From assembly GCF_000002425.4 (NCBI RefSeq), contig NC_037261.1, forward strand, positions 310,001-374,000: 64,000 bases of DNA. Reading direction: 5' to 3'. The notes below the pieces were generated by a model, which saw only the letters and a list, made by a program, of their open reading frames with translations, was not told the origin of the DNA and searched no databases. The stretch is from Physcomitrium patens (Eukaryota; Streptophyta; Bryopsida; Funariales; Funariaceae). Shown here piece by piece: positions 50,102-60,350 of the stretch. The position numbers were made by a program, and so were the translations under genes. The first letter of the stretch is position 1, and every line of letters starts with the position of its first letter.

Positions 50102-51428
50102 CTAAAGAAGTCCTCGCAAAGTACGGTAAGCATCGCCCACACGCTTAAATTTCGCCTCAGCCTCATGCTACAAAAGTGTAACCTATACATTAGTATCGTC
50201 GAGATGTACACAACGATCCTGAGAAAGGAAATGAATCTCAATGAAAGTGCTTATCAAGAATTGATTTGACAATACCTTCAGATGACCATCGTGTCGATCT
50301 GGATGCCATGAGAGAGCACACTGACGAAACCTGTGCCAAACCCCACAAAGATGCTTCAAAGTCAAGCAGGTGTACCGAAACACGTAGAAGCATCGTACCC
50401 CACATGGTAGAATTCTAACAGTTCGGTTCAAGCAAACCAAAAAGGCATGTAAAACTTACGCAATTTTCAGTTCTTCTAGTGACAATGGACCTACTGGCGA
50501 CAAGCCAAGCACTAATCTATCTGCAGGCGATCCAACCGTTTTATTGGAATCCCTTCCTTGGTAAGGTGTTTCCCAGCTGGGGTTTGCACCAAAATTCCAA
50601 TCTGCCCCGCCTCCAAAGCCTCGCCAGGTATTGCTCCAAAACTGTCGTCTGTATCTAGCACTCTCGGATTCACCGTCCCCTCGGTTGTCCGTTTGCCCCG
50701 TTGCCCCAACCGTGGGATCATCATCAGCTGCTCTCTCTCTTCGTGCGTAAGATTCTTGCTTACATCGATATTCATATCTTGCTGCAATGATTATCCCAAC
50801 AGAAAATGTCAGAGCTATTACAAATAAGAAAAGTGCAGTATGACAAAACAGGGATTAGGGTGGAGAATCCTTGCCCTGGTACTTCTTCTCAAATGCTCGC
50901 CATTCATTCTCAAATCGGCGAGAATACCCTGAAGAAGTTGTGTGAGGTTTCTGGGTGGATTCGGCCTTTTGCTTCCTCCGTTCTTGAGCCTAAGACCAGC
51001 GTGTAAATAATCCTCGTAAGAATCAATTTGGAAGCCCCAATTTTATGCACGAGAGTTATGAACTACAGAACCTGCCCGTCTATTACAGGAATGATTGTGC
51101 ATACAAGTTGCTAGGGCTCAAAAGAAGGCCACTAAACTCACCTCCCTGTACTCATCTGCGTGCATCTCTACAGACCGCCATTGGAGCAAATCACGTTTAC
51201 CAGCTGCACGCCTCTGTCGCTTCACGTACGTCCGGTGCCGCTGCAAAGTGTTCAACAAGGAAATATTTAAGTGGAACTCGCTTAACAGGTTCGGGGTGTA
51301 ATCACATAATTCAATCAACTACATTCGGGGCCGTCACAGATTATTGCAAGTGCAGCAAAGACCTAGGAACTACGATGAAATCACAGTACCTTGAGGGAGG
51401 CGTCTACATCCATGTACCCATACGCCAT
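50102..51428 (-). CDS. J-domain (DnaJ-like) protein with C-terminal J domain
   Basis: Co-chaperone type protein; its J domain would stimulate an Hsp70. Minus-strand exons that join in one frame: 51428-51390 (MAYGYMDVDASLK), 51240-51142, 50989-50875, 50781-50460, 50330-50276, 50167-50102; 231 codons. The first part is basic and coiled (RQRRAAGKRDLLQWRS, RRFENEWRAFEKKYQ). A Trp/Gly/Asn-rich middle follows (FWSNTWRGFGGGADWNFGAN), then the J domain at the C-terminus: RLVLGLSPVGPLSLEELKIA, FRQCALSWHPDRHDG with the HPD signature, and AEAKFKRVGDAYRTLRG. The third intron (50874-50782) appears to begin with GC instead of GT. The start is uncertain: the ATG at 51428 directly follows an acceptor-like GTGCAG, and an upstream exon with an organelle-presequence look (ATG at 51848, MAWVVARGGSGCGSLLASVG) may be the true first exon. 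Family function beyond the J domain is unknown to me. Confidence 0.8.
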
Positions 51429-52300
51429 CTGCACAACAGCCATCCATCTGTAACCCCTTCAGTCAAACGCCGTTATCCATGGTACTGATCGTCTCATCTC
51501 TCATCAAAAAACCCAAAAATTAAAATAAACAAACAATATCGTCTCTGACTCTGAAGAGAAAATCGAAGTGTTTAGACAACACCAGAATCGTCAGCCCAAC
51601 ACAGAATCCTTCTACAAATTAAAACTTAAGTCACATTCTTAAAAAAGCCTCCACACCAGATCAATGTCCATCTAGAATCCTATCAGGACTCAAATTGGTC
51701 AAGGAAGGAGAGGACGCTTAACGGATTTCCACTTGCTGTCCCATTTCTCATTGCAACAAGGCGACCCGTGGATCAAGGCCACCCGGATCCCAACAGACGC
51801 AAGTAACGAACCGCACCCACTTCCTCCTCGGGCCACTACCCACGCCATAGCCACCAACTCCTTACCGCTGCCGCCACCACCACCACCACCAGGGCCACAT
51901 ATCCCACCCTACCCTTGCCCTAACCCACGAGCAAAAAACCTAAATGCTCACCATCACCGAAGCATCACGGGATTTCCCTCAGAGCTACAATCCAAGAGCT
52001 CAATCTCCTCTACATGAGAGCCTTGAGGTAGTTTTCGAGGCGCCCAAGTCGATTGCAGACTTGGCCGCCACAATTCAAGGTTTTCGCAAATGCAGTTCCA
52101 AGCCTGCACACTCAATTGTTGAGTATGCTGTGCCGCAATGCCAAACTCATCGGTGTTGTAGCCGAATTCGGTTCCATTCGGTTTAGGGAGAGAAATTTTC
52201 CTGACACCGCAATTCGGAGGCAATCATGTGTCGACAGGCCTCGAGGGCCCCCTGACCGGCAAGCTTGCTAATTCTGCTCTGTTAGAATAGAAAATGAAAA
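51429..52300 (-). promoter_or_regulatory. 5' region of the J-protein gene
   Basis: Probably contains the first exon and promoter. On the minus strand an ATG at 51,848 opens 46 codons with an Ala/Gly/Arg/Ser-rich, organelle-targeting-like start. A telomere-like GGGTTAGGGCAAGGGTAGGG (minus strand, 51,907-51,926) lies about 60 bases upstream of that ATG. A (GGT)n/(CCA)n run near 51,871-51,892 creates a proline-rich ORF on the + strand that I do not believe is a gene. Confidence 0.4.
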
Positions 52301-53419
52301 AGAGGGGCCAGTTTCGTGGGGGTTACATCCGTTGAATCATTCACATCCAGGGGCTTTCATTTAGAGAATGAGGATACATTTTTTTTAACTTAGAGACCCT
52401 TACCCCCACATACATAGAAAAACAACAGAATAAAACTGAGTTGATTCACTACTCGCATGATTATCAAAAACTGGCAGAATTGCAAGTTTGATGCATTTCA
52501 TGGTGCAGTTGAAATACTCTCGCTGACTACTGTTGTAGAGCATTCTTGATTCACTGAACAGTGTTGTCGCAATTAGTCGTTCTCATGATCAAATCTACGG
52601 TACCATGTTTGCAGCACATTCCACTCATTCAAGCCCATAAAATTAAATTGTTTGGATTGATGGAGAATAGATCTTCGATGTCCATCCTTCAAAAATACCG
52701 ACATGAGTCAACGCTCCATGGGCATAGCAGTTGTCTCATGTGGTCGTCGTGTCAACTCAGTCAGTAAGAAAACCCATTCTCGGCAATAAAGCGATGTATG
52801 GGGGCGAACAGTTTTGAAAGAACTGTTCGAAATAACGAGTATCTGGGATCGGCAGTGAAGATGAGAGCTACCATTATTGGATCCATTGCAGAGGGCTCGT
52901 TAAGCAATTCTGGGAAGAGCCTTGAACTAAGAAGAATATAAGCAGAAACACAAAAGAGCACCGAGCCAGAAGTTTCACGCTCATTGACATTCAGAGGAGA
53001 CGAGACAACTCATACCCTTGTACAGAATCACACGTCTCAGGGGTGAAGAAGATTTGCAATGCCATCAAGCGACTTAATAAGTCACTGACAACACATACCC
53101 AATTCAGTGGAACAATGGATCTTATGACATTCAGCTTCAGCTTCCAGCTGAATCAATCTCAAATATTTTAAGAGGATTCTAATTGCATGCTCTGTCGCGC
53201 CCAAGGACCTGCAAGGAACGCAACTTGCTCCAGGTGCAAGAAAGGAACGGGAAAAAGGAAGGAGTCATCGCCAAGGAGAAACATCGAGAAAGGCTATCGA
53301 TAATCACAGAGGAGTAAATCCGAACCTAAGACGCAGATTAGAAGATAAGCCTGCAACTTCCTTTGGAGGATTTGCACAGCAGAAATCCATCCTGCTGTGA
53401 CATTGCAGCAGTGTTCCAG
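52301..53419. other. Intergenic region downstream of the ferredoxin gene
   Basis: Moderate GC; should include the ferredoxin 3'UTR near its right end. Short ORFs (for example 52,561-52,767 + and 52,761-52,961 -) have no recognisable motif. No gene is supported. Confidence 0.5.
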
Positions 53420-54154
53420 TTAGTGTGGCTTCGGAACATGACCATCAACTGCAAAATTGCGGGTAGCGGCAGGGAGAGCAAGCCGCAAACCATCCAGCTC
53501 AGGCTTAGCAATCACTTGGCATCCTAATCGGGAAGTCTCCGTCAAGCCAAACGCAAGATCCAACATATCATTCTCTTCGTCTGTAGGCTCTGGAAGTTTG
53601 TTGTATAGCTCCTCGTCTGTGATGATCACATGACAAGTGGAACATGCCAACGATCCCTCACAAGCACCTTCAAGTTCAATGTCATTCTCATGTGCAGCTT
53701 CCAGCATCGACATACCTACCGGAACCTTGATCTCTGTTTCCTCGCCGTCTTTGTTCACAAATGTAACTGAAATCTTCTCCGCGTCCGCTTCTGGCGTCGC
53801 AGCTGCTGAAGTCGAGAACCCATTCGACCTTCCCGGTGGAAACAACTGAGAAGAGCCCAGATATGAAAGTATAAATTTGTTAGGTTCAACGATTTCTCCC
53901 GAAGCCCCCAAAGAGACGTTCGAAACGAAACCGGGTTCGTGCCGAGGAGCACAAGAGCTGCCCTGAATAGACACTCTAGAAGAAAAGCCGCACGTATCCG
54001 AAACCCTAGAATTTAAAGAGCTGTCATATGTTGCGCTCGGATTGTTGCAGACAAGTGACCTGAAAATCCCTACTGAACCCGTCCTCAATTCCGCAACTCT
54101 TCCATGCTGTAGCAATCGAGCTGCCAACCCTGTTGCTACTCTCAATCCCCTCAT
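53420..54154 (-). CDS. MFDX: Mitochondrial adrenodoxin-type [2Fe-2S] ferredoxin
   Basis: Electron carrier of the mitochondrial adrenodoxin class, which in plants serves biotin synthase and Fe-S cluster assembly together with an NADPH-ferredoxin reductase. A single uninterrupted frame of 244 codons starts at ATG 54,154. Residues 1 to about 120 form a long Arg/Ser-rich targeting region ([20 protein letters not shown]...). The ferredoxin domain spans about 125-236: [80 protein letters not shown]. Cluster ligands Cys165, Cys171, Cys174 and Cys212 give the C-x5-C-x2-C-x37-C pattern. The coding region lacks introns, unlike its neighbours. An AAACCCTAA telo-box sits 5 bases upstream of the start codon. 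The presequence is longer than I would expect; an internal Met start is less likely because the frame starts with a typical presequence. Confidence 0.93.
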   Translation of the reverse strand: MRGLRVATGLAARLLQHGRVAELRTGSVGIFRSLVCNNPSATYDSSLNSRVSDTCGFSSRVSIQGSSCAPRHEPGFVSNVSLGASGEIVEPNKFILSYLGSSQLFPPGRSNGFSTSAAATPEADAEKISVTFVNKDGEETEIKVPVGMSMLEAAHENDIELEGACEGSLACSTCHVIITDEELYNKLPEPTDEENDMLDLAFGLTETSRLGCQVIAKPELDGLRLALPAATRNFAVDGHVPKPH

Positions 54155-54158
54155 TTTG

Positions 54159-54167
54159 AAACCCTAA
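54159..54167 (-). promoter_or_regulatory. Telo-box in the ferredoxin leader
   Basis: AAACCCTAA on the + strand (TTAGGGTTT on the gene strand), immediately upstream of the ATG of the mitochondrial ferredoxin gene. Telo-boxes are a known plant promoter/leader element. Confidence 0.4.
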
Positions 54168-55778
54168 TTAGAGCAACTCATGGACCGCTGAGGTACAAGC
54201 TCCAACAAATAGGTTCGGGTTCACAGCAGAGGGCGTTGGGGTCTGCACGCGGTTGGCAAAAATTACGTTCGTGAGTGAATACTGATTGATCAGAGGGTTG
54301 AAAGGAGAGGACCAAACGTTAAGTTCTTCAACGGGCAGTAGTGAAAATCAAAGATTTTTTTTTAACGAAAACAGGGGTACATCTCCATGACAATGACAAT
54401 CCAACAAGGCACAAGCCATATTCAGATGAGGAAACCGCTACCAGAATACAATGCTATCAAACAGCAGTAATTTCAGAGCGAACCTGATGAAGACCTCAAA
54501 CGAGAACAACGTGCTAACCAGAGAGCGAACCCTAGAGCCAGAACCCACAAAGGAGGAGCGTCATCGGGCGTTGGGTCATGAAGTTTGCTGAAGGTTGTGG
54601 CAAGACCATGGCCTGAAGCCTTTGCAAGCATTTAGACCCTAAAGCTAGGGTTTTAGGTTTTATGGCATTTGATTGGATGAACTGAGAATATTCTAATGAG
54701 TTCTCCCTGGTTATCGTCCCTGGTCACTCCCGAGGCCACGCAAAGGCCACTTCCACCGTTCATACTGGTAAGGTGCTTGCGACTGCTGAGTGGCAAATTC
54801 ACCTCGCATTCATGAGCATCGGCGACAGTCCTATTCGCAACACTCGTTTCTGCAAGATGAGCTAGGTATCCTTCGGCAGATCAATCGACCCACGAAGCAT
54901 CTGTAGTCATTTTTTTTAAAGGTGATTGCCGGTGCAGTGCAGACGGCGGGGCCAAACCAGTTGGCAGCGTCGGGTGGAGGGACAGGGGCGTTTGTGAAAA
55001 CTCCAAACACTCAGTCTCTAACTGATGGTTTTTGTGTGATCAATGGAATTGAATATTTGTGAGCCAATGTGCATTCGCTCGGTGTTGCTCTGCAAAGAGA
55101 TCATGTTGTGGTCTCCTGACACAATTGCGGTAAGATGTCGAGCACGCTGACATTTGAACTCATCAAATTCCTCGTGTCCTGTATTCTAATGTTGCCATCT
55201 GCTGGTTCGCCCATGCTTAAAGATTTTTTCTTAGCCAGAATGTGGACTTGAAATCAGAAGATAGTGACAAAGGTGAACACATCGACGTCAGCGAGTTATG
55301 CCCTAGCTCCGCATTCACTAAAGTTGATCAAGGCTTTTGCGGCGATGCCCACTTGGAAAAGCAAATGATTTTAAAGCAAAGATTCGGATTAGTGACCAAG
55401 GTAAACAACAGCCTTGACTGCTAAGAGTTATCTCTCTTGAAATCAATCGCCAGCGTGAGAAACTGCTGCCGGGAATATAATAAGCAGGAGGAGAAACTTA
55501 AAAAGGCAGGGTCCTTCGTCGTGATAACACAACAGGTTCTCGGCTTAGAAGGCCGCCAGCAACCATTCGTTGTGGTCTAAAATTTAGTAGCTAAATTACT
55601 AAGGTGATGCTTAAGATCAGTAATGACAACGAATCTCTCAGCAGCCCCTTGTTCTCACCATATCCTGCTAGCAACTCTGAAGAACAAAATCTGGACTCTC
55701 ATCATCAACTTCCCAGCTTCAATGCTTATCGGCTTTCTATTTCTACAAGAGCGCCTACAAGGCCACTGGAGACGTGCC
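54168..55778 (+). other. Region with exon-like blocks but no identified gene
   Basis: Contains a telo-box-like ACCCTAAAGCTAGGGTTTTAGG near 54,637-54,657 and three + strand blocks that read like coding DNA. The first is about 54,919-55,061 (KVIAGAVQTAGPNQLAASGG, then GTGAFVKTPNTQSLTDG). The second is 55,238-55,401, flanked by a good acceptor TTTTTTCTTAGCCAG and a donor ACCAAGGTAAAC (NVDLKSEDSDKGEHIDVSEL). The third is about 55,456-55,580 (VRNCCREYNKQEEKLKKAGS). I could not join them into one frame or recognise the protein. The region may hold an unidentified gene or gene debris. Confidence 0.3.
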
Positions 55779-56177
55779 CTAGGTTTTAGGATTTGAGGAT
55801 GTCGGAGCAGGGTCAGTTTTCTTAACTTCGGACTCCTCCTTGCGCCACAAGATGGCTGTATCATCTGCATACGTTAACAACAAGGAACATGCCGTAGTCA
55901 GATATCCACAGATAAAAAAAAAATGATGAAAACAAAAACAACACACGAAGAAGTTGGGAGAAAGAAGGAGAAAAGTTCACGTACTCTCGACTTGCTGCTT
56001 GATCCATTGCTCCACCAACATCCCCGCTCCTATGCCCGCCGCAGTGAGGAAAGTATACAAGGCGATGGTTCTAGGGATGGATCGGCGGGGCAGAAAGTAG
56101 ACATCTGGGACTAACCTAACCTTTGACTTGCCCACTGCCGTCTCTGGCGTTTGGAAAACATCTTTCCCCTTCTCCAT
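55779..56177 (-). CDS. Small single-pass membrane protein of unknown function
   Basis: Two exons on the minus strand (56177-55985 and 55864-55779) join across a GT-AG intron to 92 codons. The start chosen is the ATG at 56,177 (MEKGKDVFQTPETAVGKSKV); the frame is open further upstream but begins without ATG, and in-frame ATGs at about 56,324 and 56,288 are possible alternatives. Residues about 22-40 (LVPDVYFLPRRSIPRT) precede one membrane helix (IALYTFLTAAGIGAGMLVEQ, about 38-57), then a short charged tail (WIKQQVENDTAILWRKEESE) ending SSNPKT. I do not know the family; the basic segment before the helix suggests an organelle membrane protein. It is divergent from the carrier gene, with 466 bases between start codons. 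Confidence 0.6.
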
Positions 56178-56643
56178 TTTCGCCTTCAACTGACAATTCC
56201 TTAGTTTAGGAAAAAAACTCTTCACAAATCCTTGAGTTAGTGCTCGATAGGTGTGGAGAGTGTCGATGAATGACTCTTGTTTACATCGAAAAGGGTTCAT
56301 GTCAGGAAGTACCTGCCACGTCATTGTTGGGGTGTTCGATGGAGTGTCTGTTTGGATAGTTGTGCGTCTCTTGGACAAAGATTGTGGGTTGATTGTTCAT
56401 TTTTCTTAGGTCAAGGTAAACGGAATGGGTTTGGCGATGGTTTCTTTGTAGAGTCGAATGCATGATCTCGCTTATTGTGGCTTGGATTCACAGGCGTCAC
56501 TTGGACTTGTGGAAATGAATTGCGAATTATGCTTCAGGGCCTTCCTTCACTTGGTTTGAAGATTGAATGAGTGCAGGAAGGGATTTTTGTGGGAAAGGCT
56601 TCGATAGTTGAGGGATTGGGCAGGGTTAGGGTTAGGAGTAGCT
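56178..56643. promoter_or_regulatory. Possible bidirectional promoter
   Basis: The 466 bases between the start codons of two divergent genes (small membrane protein on -, peroxisomal carrier on +) must hold both leaders and promoters. A perfect double telomere-type motif, GGGTTAGGGTTAGG (56,623-56,636), lies 8 bases before the carrier ATG. Confidence 0.45.
56623..56636 (+). promoter_or_regulatory. Double telo-box in the PNC leader
   Basis: GGGTTAGGGTTAGG immediately upstream of the PNC start codon. It is the longest of the telomere-like motifs found near gene starts in this window. Confidence 0.45.
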
Positions 56644-56793
56644 ATGGGGATCGACTTTGAGAGCCTTGTTGAGGCTACCTCGGGTGCGGTGGGAGGTTTA
56701 GTGTCAACCACGATCCTGTATCCATTGGACACATGCAAGACCAAGTATCAAGCTGAATTGCGCTCAAATTCGTTACGGAAGTATCGGTATTCA

Positions 56794-56830
<37 letters not shown>

Positions 56831-58469
56831 CCCTGGTGCGTTTCTAAGCATATTTGCGAGCAAGCCTTGACGGCTTTTTACTTCCAGTACATTTTTGAGC
56901 AAGTCTCGAGTGCAATATGACATTCAAGCTTGTTTCGTAAATTGTGAAGCTCTCTTCTGGATGTTTTGCGGGAGGCCATTGCGAAGCGCCAGCTCCTGTC
57001 GTTATATCAAGGTTTGGGTACAAAGAACTTGCAATCCGTCATCTCCCAATTTCTATACTTTTATGGCTACAGCTTCTTCAGGCAGCTTTACCTCCGTTGG
57101 GCAAAATTGAATCACATGGGAACAGGAGCGAATCTTGCTGTTGGTGTGTTTGCTGGTGCTTGCACCGTCTTAGTGACTCAGGTGAGTGGCCTTTGTGTCA
57201 TTTGTATGGAGATAATATGAGATGTTTCTTTGTTTTCGTTTGTTGTTGGCGGTGCAGAAAGTCACTTTCTGTAGGTTGGGGACTCTACTTATCTGTTTTG
57301 TTCTGTTCCTGTTGCATGTATTAGAGTGGATGGGAACTTGTGAACCCTTTACTATGTCAGTGTAGTTTGTGCGTCCTCACTGACTTCACAACTTGAACGC
57401 TTGAAGCCCTTGGACACGGCTTCATCCCAGATGCAGACCAGCTCGTTTGGAAAGTCAAGAGGGTTACTTTCCATGATGACTGGGCGAAGCTGGAAGGAAG
57501 CTTATGTGGGCATTGGAGTGTCACTGTTGCTGACATGCAACCCAGCCATTCAGGTGCTTTGATTTGTACCAGATTTATGTTTCTTGTTAGTTGTGCTGTG
57601 TCAATGCATCTATGAGTAGTTTAACATCGAATTACCTGATCAAGTTAATCAAGTTATGGCTGTTTCAAGAGTCTTTCAGAAACGTAATTTTAGGAAAGAA
57701 GTGCTCAAGTGTAAGCCATGTTCAAATTTTAATGTTCACAATTCAACGAAGTTGAGAAATCTCTCTTTGACATTTACAGTATACCGTATTTGAACAAACA
57801 AAAAGACGTTTGTTGAGGTCAAGCGGCCGTTCAAAACAGCCTGGTGAGGAGGCACCGGTGGTTTTGTCAGCCTTTCGAGCTTTTGCATTGGGAGCCTTTT
57901 CAAAAACTTGTGCCACCGTGCTTACATACCCTGCAATTAGGTACACCTCGCTTCAAAAAAAAAATAAAAATAAACACTCCAAATTGTCTCTTGCAAATCT
58001 TGAGCGGACCGACTTAGATGTGGTGATGGCTTGCTTGCGTGACTTGAGCTTGCTTCAACAACAGAGTGTATTTAGACGAGAGAAATTCATAACGAAATTG
58101 ATCCTTTGCAGAGTCAAGACGGTAATCCAAGCTGCTGAACAAGAAGAGGACCAGGAGCTACTCGTGCAAGGATCTAGGACACGGAAAGAGGCGCCTACCA
58201 GGCTTCTCCCAGCAGCCATAGCAATCTGGCAGCATCAAGGACCTTCAGGTTTCTACCAGGGTCTTCAGGCACAAATCCTCAAAACGATTCTCGGTGCTGC
58301 GTTAATGCTCATGATCAAGGAGAAAGCCTCTCAAGTTACTTGGCAGTTTATGGTTCTGCTTCGTGAGTGGAGCCTTCGGAGCAAGCTGAAGGTGCAGCAA
58401 CTCAAACTTGGCTCTATTGTTAGACTCATTGCTGTTACAGGGGCGGCCTTTAACTCTCAAGTTTCTTGA
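56644..58469 (+). CDS. PNC: Peroxisomal adenine nucleotide carrier (PNC), mitochondrial carrier family
   Basis: Imports ATP into peroxisomes in exchange for ADP/AMP, supporting fatty acid activation. Five exons join to 346 codons: 56644-56786, 56950-57181, 57407-57553, 57780-57940, 58112-58469. The match to Arabidopsis PNC1/PNC2 is close along the whole length: [83 protein letters not shown]-like [89 protein letters not shown]. The three carrier repeats each contain the PxD/PAI-type signature. Acceptors of exons 2 and 3 are GAAG without a pyrimidine tract but give exact frame and family alignment. The C-terminal tail after about residue 315 ([20 protein letters not shown]...) is longer than and unlike the Arabidopsis tail, so the last splice or stop may differ. 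Intron 1 holds a (CT)n tract (about 56,797-56,827). Confidence 0.93.
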
Positions 58470-60350
58470 AAGGGGTTGGTTGAAGAATGGAGATTCCATC
58501 TCAATGCGGCTGTCATGGCTTGTAGCCACTCTGGCAAGAGAAGGTTAGGACTCACTGCACTCTGAAGCTCATGTTTGAATTTGTAAACGACCCAGATCCC
58601 TGGGTCACTGCTGTTTGCAAGATTTGGATTTCGTAACAAAAAAGACTCCAAACTCCATCATTAATTGCTTATTTAAAGTCGCAAGAATAGTCCTCCTCTT
58701 AATTCATGCTGTGAGAAACTGCTCTGAGTTACCTTTCAAGCTCATATTCACGAAACCTGTTAGTTTTGTTGGAATTCCTTAATAAAGCCTTGTCATATCA
58801 TCAGAAACCAGGGATAAATTCCAACTCATGTGGAGCCCCAGAATTCAAACGTTGATCCTCGTTTTTGAATGAAACATGGCAAAACACTGGAACATCTTGA
58901 AGTCCAGTTCACTAGAACAGTTCACTGGAAGATACATTTACATACATATATGTAAAAATATGTTGTTTAGAAAGAGAGACAAAAGGCTACTTTTGTACTA
59001 GAAAATGATGAACTATCCTCATAAAGTTGTAATCCATTTTGTCGACGTGAATACATCTATTTTTTGAGTAATTTTTTTTGTGTTGAGTTCTATTTTTTCA
59101 AACAAGGCATAAAATAATATTTTAGTTATTTTAATCTTTACTTTTACAAAAAAGAATTCCTGAAATACTTGTATTTTCGACCAATTTTTTTTTAAATAAT
59201 TGTATATTTCACAAGACACAACAATAGAAAACATTAACGGAAAAAATCATGTTTGTGAAGAGAATCAAATGAATCACTCACCATATTTTATTCCACTATA
59301 AAAAAAGGAAAGGCTTTATTAAGGAATTCCAACAAAACTATTAGATGACTTTATAAAAGTATAATTTGACATCAAGATAAAGTAAATATAGTAGCTAGAA
59401 TACTAAAAAAATTACAAGAAAGATAAAGTCAAAATATATAGACACACAATTAGAATAATTGAAGAAATATTTGTATTCTTGAACATTTGGCTACTAAGTA
59501 GTCTTTAGGAAATTTTTAGAAATCAGAACACTACTTTTAAAATTTATTCTAAATATGCTTATTTTAAAACCATCTATAAAAATGTTTCTAATATATATTT
59601 TTTATAAATATAAAATTAAATATTATTCTTTAGATTTTGATATAAAAATAAGAGTTTATAATAAAATCTTTATTCCATAAACAATGATGTATTAAAGTCT
59701 AGTGATTTAATTAAAAAAAAAGTTAGTTAATTTACAGTATATTTATATATACATAATATATTTTAAAAATATTTTATAATTTGATTTAAATTTTTTAAAT
59801 GTATTGAGATATTTTATTTTTATAAAATTTTGACTATGTTGTTCTTACAATTTAATGAACTGAAAGTGATTTTCTCTTGCAATATAAATAGAAGAGAAAC
59901 AAAGTATATCAAATTCTAGATCTCATTAGTCGATTCTAAATACTAAGCACAGCAAGATTTTACTGAAAAGCTTTGTAAATTGTCCAGATCTTTCTACATA
60001 TGTACGTGTTTCACACAGGTGATAAAAACGAGGTACAAGCACCCTTGACTATATATATATATATATATATATCTTTATGCAAAAAAACTTAAAGAATCAA
60101 CTACAACAAACCCATGTCAACAACCAAAAGAAGGTTCAAGACAAAAAAATTAAAAAAAATAACAAATGAAGATATTCAAAAGAAAGGCCATATCTGATCT
60201 TCAAAGCAACAAAACTGAGTCCCTGGTAGGTTAAGTACACAAGAACCACGAGAGTCAAAGCAGAAACACGAAAGTGCAACCGATACCCCATGGAAACACA
60301 ACAATATAAATAAATAAATACATACATAAGAAGGCAGACAAAATCACAGT
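58470..60350. other. PNC 3' region and AT-rich spacer
   Basis: The first 400 bases probably hold the PNC 3'UTR. From about 58,930 to 60,350 the DNA is AT-rich like the first 17 kb, with (TA)n at 60,050-60,072. No gene is supported. Confidence 0.6.

Noticed and set aside
50512..50787. 91-codon minus-strand ORF starting MQQDMNIDVSKNLTHEEREQ
   Set aside because: It overlaps a different frame of the same exon that stays open through the splice-supported J domain. Only that frame joins to the flanking exons.
51733..52017. Proline-rich + strand ORF
   Set aside because: It is produced by a (CCA)n tract. The minus strand here more likely holds the J-protein first exon.
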